64,000 bases of DNA. Source: JAWKWA01 sp041397765. GTDB taxonomy: Bacteria; Pseudomonadota; Alphaproteobacteria; Rhizobiales; Hyphomicrobiaceae. Under the pieces are notes generated by a model. It did no database searches, was not told the DNA's origin, and was given only the letters and a program-made list of their open reading frames with translations. Made by a program: the position numbers and the translations under genes. Positions 34,410 through 42,471 of the stretch are shown piece after piece. Each line of letters begins with the position of its first letter. Position 1 is the first letter of the stretch. The stretch covers positions 4,953-68,952 of the forward strand of contig JAWKWA010000023.1 of the NCBI GenBank assembly GCA_041397765.1. Direction: 5' to 3'.

Positions 34410-35372
34410 ATGCATCCCGCCTATTCGGTCATTCTCTTCACCACCTCGTCGGGTGCAGGCTACGGGCTGCTCGTCCTCCTCGGCCTCGGCGGCCCGGCGG
34501 GACTGCTGACTCCCGGACGCGGGCTCGGCATCGCCAGCTTCGCCCTGGCGCTCGGTCTCGTCTCGATCGGGCTCCTCTCCTCCACTTTCCATCTCGGGCG
34601 ACCGGAGCGGGCGTGGCGTGCCTTCTCGCAATGGCGCACCTCCTGGCTCAGCCGCGAGGGGGTGCTGGCGGTCGCGACCTATCCGGCCGCTGTCGTCGCG
34701 GCGCTCGGCTGGATCGCGCCTCAGAGCTTCGGGGCTTTCCAGGCGGTGGCGGGGGTGACGGCGGCCGTCCTCGCGCTCGCGACGCTCGTTTCGACCGGCA
34801 TGATCTATGCCTCGCTGCGGACCATTCCGCGCTGGAGCCAGCCGCTCACCGTGCCGGTCTATCTGGCGCTCGGTCTTGCGAGCGGTGCCGTGCTTCTGAA
34901 CGCGCTCGTCCATCTGGCGGGAAGCAGCGACAGGTTTGCGAGCGCGTGGCTGGCGCTCGGGCTCACGATCGTCGCATGGCTTGCGAAGGAAGGCTGGTGG
35001 CGGGGGCTCGGCATGGTGCCGCTCGGGCTCGATGCCGGCGATGCGACGGGGCTGAAGGCGCTCGGGCTCGGTCATGTGCGGACACTGGAGCCGGCCCATA
35101 CCCAGCCCAACTACGTGATGCGCGAGATGGGCTATCGGATCGCGCGGCGCCATGCCGACCGTCTGCGCGGCTATGCCCGGGCCGGGCTCTTCGTCGTGCC
35201 GGCGGCGCTGCTGCTGCTGGTTGCCACGCGCAATCTGCCGGACGAGCTCCTCACGCTCGTCTCGGTTCTCGCGGTGGTGGCGATGGCCTTCGGAGTGCTG
35301 GTCGAGCGCTGGCTGTTCTTCGCCGAGGCCGAGCACGTCTCGATGCTCTATTACGGGCTCGAGCGGATCTGA
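34410..35372 (+). CDS. soeC: DmsC/NrfD-type membrane anchor subunit (SoeC)
   Basis: This 320-residue protein has about eight hydrophobic segments and begins MHPAYSVILFTTSSGAGYG, a typical DmsC-family start. The motif STFHLGRPERAWRAFSQWRT with SWLSREG after it is the family signature near the quinone site. It would anchor SoeAB to the cytoplasmic face of the inner membrane and pass electrons to quinone. GGAGGAG lies 6 bases before the ATG. A perfect 12-base inverted repeat follows the stop, so the operon probably ends here. Confidence 0.9.
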   Translation: MHPAYSVILFTTSSGAGYGLLVLLGLGGPAGLLTPGRGLGIASFALALGLVSIGLLSSTFHLGRPERAWRAFSQWRTSWLSREGVLAVATYPAAVVAALGWIAPQSFGAFQAVAGVTAAVLALATLVSTGMIYASLRTIPRWSQPLTVPVYLALGLASGAVLLNALVHLAGSSDRFASAWLALGLTIVAWLAKEGWWRGLGMVPLGLDAGDATGLKALGLGHVRTLEPAHTQPNYVMREMGYRIARRHADRLRGYARAGLFVVPAALLLLVATRNLPDELLTLVSVLAVVAMAFGVLVERWLFFAEAEHVSMLYYGLERI

Positions 35373-35374
35373 CA

Positions 35375-35408
35375 CCAACTCGCGAAAGTTCTGACGTTCG
35401 CGAGTTGG
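35375..35408. terminator. perfect 12-base inverted repeat after soeC
   Basis: CCAACTCGCGAA and TTCGCGAGTTGG are separated by 10 bases and begin 3 bases after the soeC stop. There is no T-run, so it could be a Rho-assisted or bidirectional terminator, or a 3'-end stabiliser, between soeC and the convergent transporter gene. Confidence 0.6.
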
Positions 35409-35499
35409 TCTGCGCACGGGATGGCGGGGCGGCCGCGCGCGAACAAAATATGCGCGGGGGTGGCGGGGCGGCCGTCGCACCGTCGGCGGCAAGACCAGG

Positions 35500-36426
35500 T
35501 CAGGCGGCGCGCCGGCCCTTGCGGGTCTCTCGCCAGACGATGACGAGGCCGCTTGCGACGATGACGGCGATGCCCGCCCAGGTGAGCGGCGTCGGCAGGT
35601 CGCCCCACAGCCAGAAGCCGAGCACCGTGCCCGAGGCGATCTCGAGATAGCCGATCGGGGCGAGCACGGCGGCGGGGGCGTGGCGGAAGGCGAGGGCGAC
35701 CGAGGCCTGACCGAAACCGGCGATGGCGCCGGCCGCCGCCAGCATCCCCCATTCGGCCGGCTCGGGCATCACCCAGAGCGCGGGCAAGGCCATGCTCGTC
35801 GCGGCGACGCCGACGAGGCCGGTGACGAGCGTCGTCAGCAGGGCGCCGTCATGGGCCGCGACCTGGCGCGTGACGATCAGCGAAAGCGCGTAGAGGCTGG
35901 CGCCGGCAAAGGCGAGCGGGGCGCCACCGCCAAGGATGTCGGCGCCCGGCCTGATGATCAGCAGGGCACCGGCGAAGCCCGCGACGACGGCGCTCCAGCG
36001 CCAGATGCCGACCGGCTCGCCAAGGAGCACCGGCGAAAGCGCCGTCACGATGAACGGGTTGACGAAGAAGATCGCCAGCGCGTCGGCGAGCGGCAGCGTC
36101 TTCAGCGAGGAGAAGAAGCAGACGGCCGAGGCGACGAGCAGGAGGCCGCGGAGCACCTGCAGACCGGGGCGTGCCGGCATCAGCCGGCGGGGGCCGAGCA
36201 CGGCAAGGACGATCGGCAGCATCAGTGCGACCTGGAAGACGTAGCGCCCCCAGACGATCTCGATGGCATGCAGGTGCGCCGACAGGAGCTTGGCAATGGC
36301 GTCCATGCCCGGCAGCACCAGCATGGCCGAGGCCATGAGACCGAGGCCGACGGCGGGATTGCCGTGGCCGGCCGTCGCCAGATGGCGGGGCGGACGGGTG
36401 GCGGGCGCGTGCTCGTCGTTGTGCAA
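35500..36426 (-). CDS. DMT superfamily (EamA) transporter
   Basis: This 308-residue membrane protein has ten hydrophobic segments in two EamA repeats. The repeat-type start is MLVLPGMDAIAKLLSAHLHA with WGRYVFQ; the motif FFSSLKTLPLADALAIFF ends the first half and AFRHAPAAVLAPIGYLEI lies in the second. Members of this family export amino acids or other metabolites; the substrate is not predictable. It is divergent from the hydrolase gene at 36577. Confidence 0.88.
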   Translation of the reverse strand: MHNDEHAPATRPPRHLATAGHGNPAVGLGLMASAMLVLPGMDAIAKLLSAHLHAIEIVWGRYVFQVALMLPIVLAVLGPRRLMPARPGLQVLRGLLLVASAVCFFSSLKTLPLADALAIFFVNPFIVTALSPVLLGEPVGIWRWSAVVAGFAGALLIIRPGADILGGGAPLAFAGASLYALSLIVTRQVAAHDGALLTTLVTGLVGVAATSMALPALWVMPEPAEWGMLAAAGAIAGFGQASVALAFRHAPAAVLAPIGYLEIASGTVLGFWLWGDLPTPLTWAGIAVIVASGLVIVWRETRKGRRAA

Positions 36427-36576
36427 TGCTCGCTCCCCGTGGCGCGTCCAAAGCCGGCTTGATACCGGTTGGCGGCCCGATACACCAGAGCGCGGACTGG
36501 CCGGGTGGACGCGGCGATGTCGCCCAAGCTATTCATGCGCCACTGCTTCCCGAGGGGAGCGCGAAGGAAAGAGGCG

Positions 36577-37734
36577 ATGATGGCGAGCGAGGCGGACGGG
36601 TCGAAGGGCGACACGGGCTCCGGGACGGGTACGAGCATGGGGGCCGGCACGAGCATGGGGGCCGGTGCAGGCGAGGCCGAGGTGCTGATCGCCCGCGAGG
36701 GCCGCATGGGGCTCATCACGCTCAACCGGCCGAGAGTGCTCAACGCCATCAATCTCGACATGGTGCGCACGATCGCCCGGGCGCTCGACGACTGGGAGGC
36801 CGACGCAGGCATCGAGGTGGTCGTCCTCAAGGGGGCAGGCGAGAAGGCGCTGTGCGCCGGCGGCGACGTCGCGGCGCTGACCCGGGCACGTGCCGAGAAG
36901 GGCAATGCACCCGCGCGCGCCTTCTGGCAGGAGGAGTACCGGCTGAACGCGCGGATCGCCCGCTATCCAAAGCCCTATCTGGCGATCATGGACGGCATCG
37001 TCATGGGCGGGGGCATCGGGCTCTCGGCGCATGGCCGCTATCGCGTCGTCACCGAGACGAGCCGCCTCGCCATGCCCGAGACCGCCATCGGCCTCGTTCC
37101 CGATGTCGGCGGCACATGGCTGCTTTCGCGCGCGCCGGGGCTCACGGGCCAGTATCTGGCGCTGACCGGTCAGCCGCTGACGGCGGCCGACGCCATCCAT
37201 GCGGGCCTTGCCGACGGCTTCATCGCGCGCGACCGGCTCGGTCTCCTGCTCGACAGGCTCGCCAACGGCTTTGCCGGTCCGATCGAGAAGATCCTGAACG
37301 ACCTCGAGGGCGATCCGGGACCGGGCGAACTCGCCGGGCGGCAGGCCGCCATCGGCGACCTGTTCGGCGCCGGCACCGTCGAGGCGATCGCGGCCGCCCT
37401 CGCCGCCTCTCCCCTCGACTGGGCGAAGGGCATGGCCGAGGGGCTGGAGCGCCGCTCGCCGCTGGCGATGAAGGCGACCTTCGCCGCGATCAGGCAGGCG
37501 CGCGGTCTCGGCTCGCTCGAGGAAGCGCTCAATATGGAGTACCGGCTCGCCTGCCGACTGTTCGATCTCGGCGAGTTCCCGGAGGGTGTGCGGGCGCTGC
37601 TGGTCGACAAGGACCGAAAGCCCGGCTGGCTCTATCAGAGTCTCGCCGACGTCTCGGACGAGGCGGTCAAGGGCCTGTTCCTGCCCATGCTGCCGGGTGA
37701 GGATCTCGGCCTCAAGGCGCCGAAGCGCGGATAA
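36577..37734 (+). CDS. 3-hydroxyisobutyryl-CoA hydrolase / enoyl-CoA hydratase family protein
   Basis: The 385-residue protein matches HIBCH-type crotonase-fold hydrolases of valine degradation. It has ITLNRPRVLNAINLDMV, the oxyanion-hole region GEKALCAGGDVAAL, and MGGGIGLSAHGRYRV with LAMPETAIGLVPDVGGTWLL. The HIBCH C-terminal half with SLEEALNMEYRLACR follows. Length (about 350-385) fits HIBCH rather than a plain enoyl-CoA hydratase (about 260). The N-terminal 35 residues include a Gly/Thr/Ser-rich stretch encoded by an 18-base tandem duplication (36630-36665). Start ATG 36577 is preceded by AAGGAAAGAGG; ATG 36580 is equally possible. Confidence 0.87.
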   Translation: MMASEADGSKGDTGSGTGTSMGAGTSMGAGAGEAEVLIAREGRMGLITLNRPRVLNAINLDMVRTIARALDDWEADAGIEVVVLKGAGEKALCAGGDVAALTRARAEKGNAPARAFWQEEYRLNARIARYPKPYLAIMDGIVMGGGIGLSAHGRYRVVTETSRLAMPETAIGLVPDVGGTWLLSRAPGLTGQYLALTGQPLTAADAIHAGLADGFIARDRLGLLLDRLANGFAGPIEKILNDLEGDPGPGELAGRQAAIGDLFGAGTVEAIAAALAASPLDWAKGMAEGLERRSPLAMKATFAAIRQARGLGSLEEALNMEYRLACRLFDLGEFPEGVRALLVDKDRKPGWLYQSLADVSDEAVKGLFLPMLPGEDLGLKAPKRG

Positions 37735-37748
37735 CGCGGCGCTTCGGC
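37719..37748 (+). terminator. hairpin straddling the stop codon of the hydrolase gene
   Basis: GCCGAAGCGC and GCGCTTCGGC form a perfect 10-base stem with a 10-base loop that contains the TAA stop. No T-run follows directly, so it is only a possible terminator. Confidence 0.45.
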
Positions 37749-37756
37749 TGACGCCA

Positions 37757-37866
37757 CGCGTGCCAGCACGCCCATCTCTGCCGATCAGGCGGAGGGTTTT
37801 TTCTTGGAAGAGTCTGATTCACGCCCTCGATGCGCGTGCCAGCACGCACATCTCTGCCGATCAGGC
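37757..37866. repeat. pair of 34-base direct repeats
   Basis: The copies at 37757-37790 and 37833-37866 differ at one base (CGCCCATC versus CGCACATC). Each contains the mini-palindrome CGTGC-CA-GCACG and ends CCGATCAGGC. The first copy is followed by a T-run (GGAGGGTTTTTTC) and the second directly abuts the stop of the convergent CPBP gene. Confidence 0.85.
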
Positions 37867-37867
37867 C

Positions 37868-38578
37868 CTATTGAAACATCGAGAAGCCGGTAAAGAAGTA
37901 GCGTCCGAGACCGGCGGTGAACAAGAGGTCGCCGTAGAGGCTGTGCTCGATGAACACGGCCCAGAACGAGCGCGTGCGGTGGTAGCGCCAGGCGAACAGC
38001 AGCCCGCCGGCGAGGCTGATCAGCACCGAGGGCCAATTGCGGAACATGATGTGGCCGAAGGCGAAGAGCACGCCGTTGAGCAGGATCGCGAGCCAGGCGT
38101 GACGACCGAACAGCGGCCCGTAGCGGTGGAAATAGAACACCCGGTAGATCAGCTCCTGCGTCGTCACCGAGACGAGCGGATAGGCGATCATGATGAGCAG
38201 CCAGGCGTTCGGCGCGCGCCGCGGGAAGGACATGTACCAGCCGGGCAGATTGACGCGCGAATAGTTCATGATCGCGAAGCCGGCGATGGCGAAGATGATG
38301 AGGATCGACAGGAATTCGAGGAAGCTGAAGCCGGTCGCGAGCGAGCGGACCATCGAGAAGGTGCGGTCGGCGAGCATCATCACGATGAACAGCACCAGCA
38401 CCGGCAACAGCACGATGAAGAGCGGCACTTTGTAGATGTGGATGACGAAGGTCATCGCCACCGGCGCGCCGATGAAGACGATGGTCATTTCCAGCCACAG
38501 CCAGATGCGGCGGGCGGTGCTCATGGTGGGGCCGGCCACGACCGGCCGGCTTTCGTCTCGCCCGGCAACCGCCGTCAT
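37868..38578 (-). CDS. CPBP (CAAX protease / bacteriocin-processing) family membrane protein
   Basis: The 236-residue protein has about seven hydrophobic segments and the CPBP (Abi) layout: a first motif QELIYRVFYFHRYG, then FAFGHIMFRNWPS, then FIEHSLYGDLLF. In canonical members the first motif is EExxxR; here the first glutamate is glutamine, so the metal site may be altered. Members act as membrane proteases or have unknown roles. Its ATG overlaps the stop of the upstream ELM1-like gene by 4 bases, so the two are co-translated. Confidence 0.85.
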   Translation of the reverse strand: MTAVAGRDESRPVVAGPTMSTARRIWLWLEMTIVFIGAPVAMTFVIHIYKVPLFIVLLPVLVLFIVMMLADRTFSMVRSLATGFSFLEFLSILIIFAIAGFAIMNYSRVNLPGWYMSFPRRAPNAWLLIMIAYPLVSVTTQELIYRVFYFHRYGPLFGRHAWLAILLNGVLFAFGHIMFRNWPSVLISLAGGLLFAWRYHRTRSFWAVFIEHSLYGDLLFTAGLGRYFFTGFSMFQ

Positions 38579-39624
38579 CGCGTCTCCTCCTTGGTCCACA
38601 GGCCGGGCAGCCGCTCGTCGAGCGCGCGCGCCAGCCGGTCGAGATGGTTCTCCCGAAGCGGCTCGATGGCCGCAAGGGCCGACAGGAAGCTCTGCGGCGA
38701 TAGCTCGGCGATCGGCAGGAAACGGCACCAGCCCTCGCGCTGCATGAGACGGCGGTACTCGGCCTCCTCGGGCTTGAAGGCGTGGTCGGCCGGCGAAACA
38801 CCGATGACCGGCAGGCGCATGGTCACCGCCTCGGAAACCATGGTGCTCGAATCCTCGCTGGCGAGAATGACGTCGGAGCGGGCAAAGACGGAGGGGAGCG
38901 TGCCCGGCCCCGCCGTGCGGTAGTCGATGAGGTCGAGGACGACGCCCGGCCTGCCAGCGAGAGCGACAGCCATGTCGGCGACGTTCGCGGGCGTCCGCCG
39001 CGAGGTGGCGATGATCCAGCGGGTGCCGTGGAGGCGGCTCATCTCCCCGGCGAAGTCGAGGACGCGCTGCCATTCGTCGGGGCGGTAGTGGAAGAGACCG
39101 GAATCGCCGCCGACGAGGAGGCCGGCGACGCTGGGCGGGCGGCCATCGGCAAGAGGGGCACGGTCGCCTCGGCCAGTCAGTTCGTCGGGGTCCATGCGGT
39201 TGGGCTTCAGCGTGACGAGATGGCGGGGGAGCCCGCGATGACGCTCGTAGGAGCTGACGACGAGGCCGAATGCCTCGGGCGGCAGGCGGCGAAGCGTGCC
39301 GCAGAAGATGTTGCGGGCGCCGAGCAGGCGGGCGGCCGCCCAGTTGGCGATGATGGTGTCGCCACCCGCCGAGACGACGAGATCGGCATCGGGCAGATCG
39401 GCTCGCGAGAGGCCGGTCGACAGGCTGAGGCCGGTCCCGGCGCCGACGAGACCGAGCCGCATCAGCGCGGCGAGGAGGCGCGGCGGCACGCGGCGCGAGG
39501 CCTTCATCGCGACGGTCCGGGTCGTGACGGGGCCCAGCCGGCCGAGCGCTGCGACCACACCCTCGGCCAGATGATAATGCCCGGGCCGTCCGTCCGACAG
39601 GATGAGCGCTCTGAGGCCTGGCAT
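38575..39624 (-). CDS. ELM1/GtrOC1-like family protein
   Basis: The 349-residue protein matches the bacterial ELM1-like family (DUF1022), related to the plant mitochondrial fission factor ELM1 and to glycosyltransferase-like folds. It has LRALILSDGRPGHYHLAEG at the start, DLVVSAGGDTIIANWAAARL, GLLVGGDSGLFHY, and VILASEDSSTMVSEAVTM, a nucleotide-sugar-binding-like motif near the C-terminus. No signal peptide is present. The start at 39624 is preferred because ACGGAG precedes it closely; an ATG at 39642 is possible. It overlaps the CPBP gene by ATGA, suggesting a joint envelope or membrane function, which is inference. Confidence 0.85.
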   Translation of the reverse strand: MPGLRALILSDGRPGHYHLAEGVVAALGRLGPVTTRTVAMKASRRVPPRLLAALMRLGLVGAGTGLSLSTGLSRADLPDADLVVSAGGDTIIANWAAARLLGARNIFCGTLRRLPPEAFGLVVSSYERHRGLPRHLVTLKPNRMDPDELTGRGDRAPLADGRPPSVAGLLVGGDSGLFHYRPDEWQRVLDFAGEMSRLHGTRWIIATSRRTPANVADMAVALAGRPGVVLDLIDYRTAGPGTLPSVFARSDVILASEDSSTMVSEAVTMRLPVIGVSPADHAFKPEEAEYRRLMQREGWCRFLPIAELSPQSFLSALAAIEPLRENHLDRLARALDERLPGLWTKEETR

Positions 39625-39861
39625 CGGAACTCCGTTCTCCATTGGCCAGGACAGGGCGCCCCGGACCGCCGCCGCCTCGTCCTTACCACCCTTCGCCGGC
39701 CGCTGACGACCTCCCGGGCGCCGGCGAGCCGATCGGGCAGAGGCCTGCGCAAACCGCCGCCGATAACCGACGTTCCGTGAAACGCTTCTCACGCTTTTGC
39801 AGTGCGACTATGCTGGAAGTCTGTCGATCGCACTGCCACCCGGCTGAACGGAGCGAATGGT

Positions 39862-40887
39862 ATGGGGTATCCCGGGACGACCCGGATGGTCATCGGCGCC
39901 TTGCTGATCCTGCTGATGGCGCTGTCGGTCCTCGTCATCGATCCGATCCTGTCCTCGACGGGCTCGGGTCTCGTCGAGAGCCTCCTGCTGATCGCCTTCT
40001 GGGGGCTGCTGCTGGTCGGCATCGCGCTGTTCTGCTGGGGGGTGTGGAGCCTCATCGTGGCGGTATTCGCCAGGAGCGACGAGGGGACCGGCGATCCGGC
40101 CGGCGTCGGCCGGCGCTCGGGTGCATCGAGCCGCCTCGATGAGGTGCGGCGGATGGGTGCCGACGCCGTCGCGGCAGCGCGGGCGAAGGCCTCCGACAGC
40201 GTGCGCTCGGCGCTCGGCCGGGACAGCGACGAGCGCGCGGCGGCGCGCAGCGACATCACATCGTTCCGCAAATCCGTCGCCGATCAGGGCGACGACGAGA
40301 TCTCGATCAGACCCTCATCGGAGGCTGGCCGCATTCCGGCGGCGGCGGTGACACCGCGCGTGGCGGCTGGCGCCGCCCGTGGCGAGATCGTCGCCAACGG
40401 CCATGCCGGGGGCGGCGATCCCCTCGAGGTCGCGGGACGCGGGCTGAAATCCGCGGGCGGCCAGACGGGTGGGGACGCCCGGCAGGCGCCAGGTCCGTCG
40501 CTGCCCTCCGACCTGCGCCTTGCGCTGCGCAGCATGGCATGGATGGCGGCCGCCGGCGGCCGGCTCGACGACCGGAAGGTGGCGATGATCGCGCGGTTGT
40601 TCCGCCGGGCGACGGGCCGCGACATCGATCCGGACGACATCCGCGACGTCACGGCGGGGATCACGGACATGAACCGCCGCTTCATCGAGGAGCTGGCGGC
40701 GAGCCGGGGCGGCATGAGCGATCAGGCGAAGTCGCTGGTCGTCAAGGCGAGCTACATGACGCTGGCAGCCGACGGGCAGGCCAGTTTCGAGGAGGAGCAG
40801 CGGATCGGCGACATCGCGCAAGCGCTCGACATGCCCTACGAGCTGGCGAGCAGCGCGATCCGGGCCGCCGATCGCGAGATGTCCTGA
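39862..40887 (+). CDS. membrane protein with C-terminal TerB-like domain
   Basis: This 341-residue protein begins with two membrane spans (residues about 8-28 and 36-65), followed by a long low-complexity Ala/Gly/Arg linker. The C-terminal helical domain of about 130 residues (RLALRSMAWMAAAGGRLDD ... MTLAADGQASFEEEQRI) has the TerB/DjlA-like pattern of acidic D-G-x-x-x-x-E-E loops that can bind metal. TerB domains occur in tellurite resistance and in phage or stress operons, but no ter genes are adjacent. The ATG at 39862 has GGAG at 8 bases. Confidence 0.7.
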   Translation: MGYPGTTRMVIGALLILLMALSVLVIDPILSSTGSGLVESLLLIAFWGLLLVGIALFCWGVWSLIVAVFARSDEGTGDPAGVGRRSGASSRLDEVRRMGADAVAAARAKASDSVRSALGRDSDERAAARSDITSFRKSVADQGDDEISIRPSSEAGRIPAAAVTPRVAAGAARGEIVANGHAGGGDPLEVAGRGLKSAGGQTGGDARQAPGPSLPSDLRLALRSMAWMAAAGGRLDDRKVAMIARLFRRATGRDIDPDDIRDVTAGITDMNRRFIEELAASRGGMSDQAKSLVVKASYMTLAADGQASFEEEQRIGDIAQALDMPYELASSAIRAADREMS

Positions 40888-40994
40888 GCGGGTCTCAGGC
40901 GAACGGGACCGGCCTGAGGGAACGGTGAGAGTGGCGCGCGGCGGCGGCCATCGCCGCGCTCGCCGGAATGCTCCAGAGCGGACGGAACCTCGCC

Positions 40995-42011
40995 ATGGCT
41001 CAGCTCATCCTGATCGGCCTCCTCGCCTTCCTGTTCGGCATCGCCACGCATCGCGGCACGATCTGCTCGGTGATCGCCGCCGCCCAGCTCTGCCGCACGG
41101 GCTATGCCTCGCGGCTGGTCGGCTTCCTCGTCGGGGCGGCCTGCGCCTTCGCCGTCACGGTGCCGATCGCCTGGCTCAATCCCGATACCGTCAAGCTCTA
41201 TGCCGATTTCGGCATCGTGCCGGCGATCGTCGTGGGTGGCGCCTTCTATGGTCTCGGCGCCCTCGTCAACGGCGCCTGCCTGTTCGGCACCTTCTCGCGG
41301 CTGACGGCGGGCGACACGACCTTCCTCTTCACCATTCCGGGCATCGGTCTTGGATCACTGGTCGCGCAGCATCTCGGCCTTGCGGGGCTGCGCGGACCGT
41401 CGGCGAGCCCGCTGATGAGCACGCCTGGCGCCCTCACCGCGACGCTCTATGTCGCCGGGCTCGTCTTTGCGATCGCGAGCGCGGCGGCGGTGCTGGCAGC
41501 GCTGCGGCGGGCCGGGGTCGGCCCGATGCGATTGATGCGGGCCAAGCATTGGCGGCCGGCGCTGTCGATGGTGCTGATCGGCGCAACCGGCGGGGCGCTG
41601 TTCCTGCTCAGCGACGCCTGGGCGCCGCCAGCGCTCATCAAGCGGATCGCGGCTCTCCTGGCGGGCGGCGCGCCGGCATTTCCACTCGAGAGCCTGCTCG
41701 GCCCCGCCGCGCTCTTTGCCGGGGGCGGGCTCGCCGCGCTCTTTTCCGGCCGGCTGAAGGTGAGGCCGCCGAAGGCGCTGGCGGCCGTTAGGGCACTCGC
41801 CGGCGGCACCATGATGGGAACCGCGGCCGGGGCGGTGCCGGGCGGCAACGACACCATGCTGCTCGCCGCCGTGCCCTCGCTCGCGGTCAGTGGCACGCTC
41901 GCCTATCTGGCGATGTTCGCCGTGCTGGTGCCGGCCTTCTTCGCCTATTACCGCCTCGGCGCGCGGTCGCAGGAGCCCGAGAGCGGTAGTGCGGCGGCGG
42001 GTCGGGGGTGA
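40995..42011 (+). CDS. YeeE/YedE family sulfur-compound transporter (TsuA-like)
   Basis: The 338-residue protein has about nine to ten hydrophobic segments and the YeeE/YedE cysteine motifs: THRGTICSVIAA near the N-terminus, then LVNGACLFGTFSRLTAGD, with PGGNDTMLLAAVPSL near the end. Members move thiosulfate or related sulfur species through conserved cysteines. With soeABC 5.6 kb away this suggests uptake of reduced sulfur compounds, but the genes are not in one operon. The start at 40995 fits the family N-terminus better than the in-frame ATG at 40968. Confidence 0.87.
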   Translation: MAQLILIGLLAFLFGIATHRGTICSVIAAAQLCRTGYASRLVGFLVGAACAFAVTVPIAWLNPDTVKLYADFGIVPAIVVGGAFYGLGALVNGACLFGTFSRLTAGDTTFLFTIPGIGLGSLVAQHLGLAGLRGPSASPLMSTPGALTATLYVAGLVFAIASAAAVLAALRRAGVGPMRLMRAKHWRPALSMVLIGATGGALFLLSDAWAPPALIKRIAALLAGGAPAFPLESLLGPAALFAGGGLAALFSGRLKVRPPKALAAVRALAGGTMMGTAAGAVPGGNDTMLLAAVPSLAVSGTLAYLAMFAVLVPAFFAYYRLGARSQEPESGSAAAGRG

Positions 42012-42104
42012 TCCGTCTTGCGATCGTTGGAAGTGGCGGGATCGGGCAAGTCGAAGGCGGCGTGCGGTCCAGCATCGGCAGACCGGCGCTTGCGCGGTGG
42101 AAGA

Positions 42105-42180
42105 TGGTGGGCCCGGCAGGACTCGAACCTGCAACCAGACGGTTATGAGCCGTCGGCTCTGACCATTGAGCTACAGGCCC
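42105..42180 (-). tRNA. tRNA-Ile with CAT anticodon (lysidine-modified type)
   Basis: On the minus strand the 76-base gene starts GGGCCTGTAGCTC, has anticodon stem GACGG / CCGTC around loop CTCATAA (anticodon CAT), then the T-arm GCAGGTTCGAGTCCTGC. It ends CGGGCCC plus discriminator A and an encoded CCA (42105-42107). The 7-base acceptor stem pairs fully with one T-G. The acceptor and D-arm fit alphaproteobacterial tRNA-Ile2, whose CAT is read as AUA after TilS modification, better than elongator tRNA-Met, which normally begins GGCGGGGTAGCTC. Confidence 0.9.
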
Positions 42181-42471
42181 CTCCCATCATCGCCGGCCCG
42201 AATCGGCCGGGTCGGCCGCTCCGGGACGAGCCCGAAGCGCAACGGCCGCCGAAGAGTTAGTCCGCCTGCCCGTCGCTGTGAAGTGGTATTCGCCGCCAGC
42301 CCCCCGCAGCGATGCCGAGGGCGCTCGCGACATCTTCCCGGTCGTCGGCCTCGGTGACGATCGCCGAAGATCGTCTCATGATGGTGCCAGAATCGCATGT
42401 TCGGATGACAGGGAACGGGAAGCCGGGCCATCCGGCGCGCCTCGACACACAGCCGCGAAGGGTCAGCCGCC

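Noticed and set aside
35411..35474. Direct repeat of GGCGGGGCGGCCG after soeC
   Set aside because: Low-complexity GC sequence; two copies only and no further structure.
42105..42180. Reading the CAT-anticodon tRNA as elongator or initiator tRNA-Met
   Set aside because: The acceptor stem GGGCCTG / CGGGCCC and body fit tRNA-Ile2; initiator would show a mismatched first pair and elongator tRNA-Met in this group starts differently.
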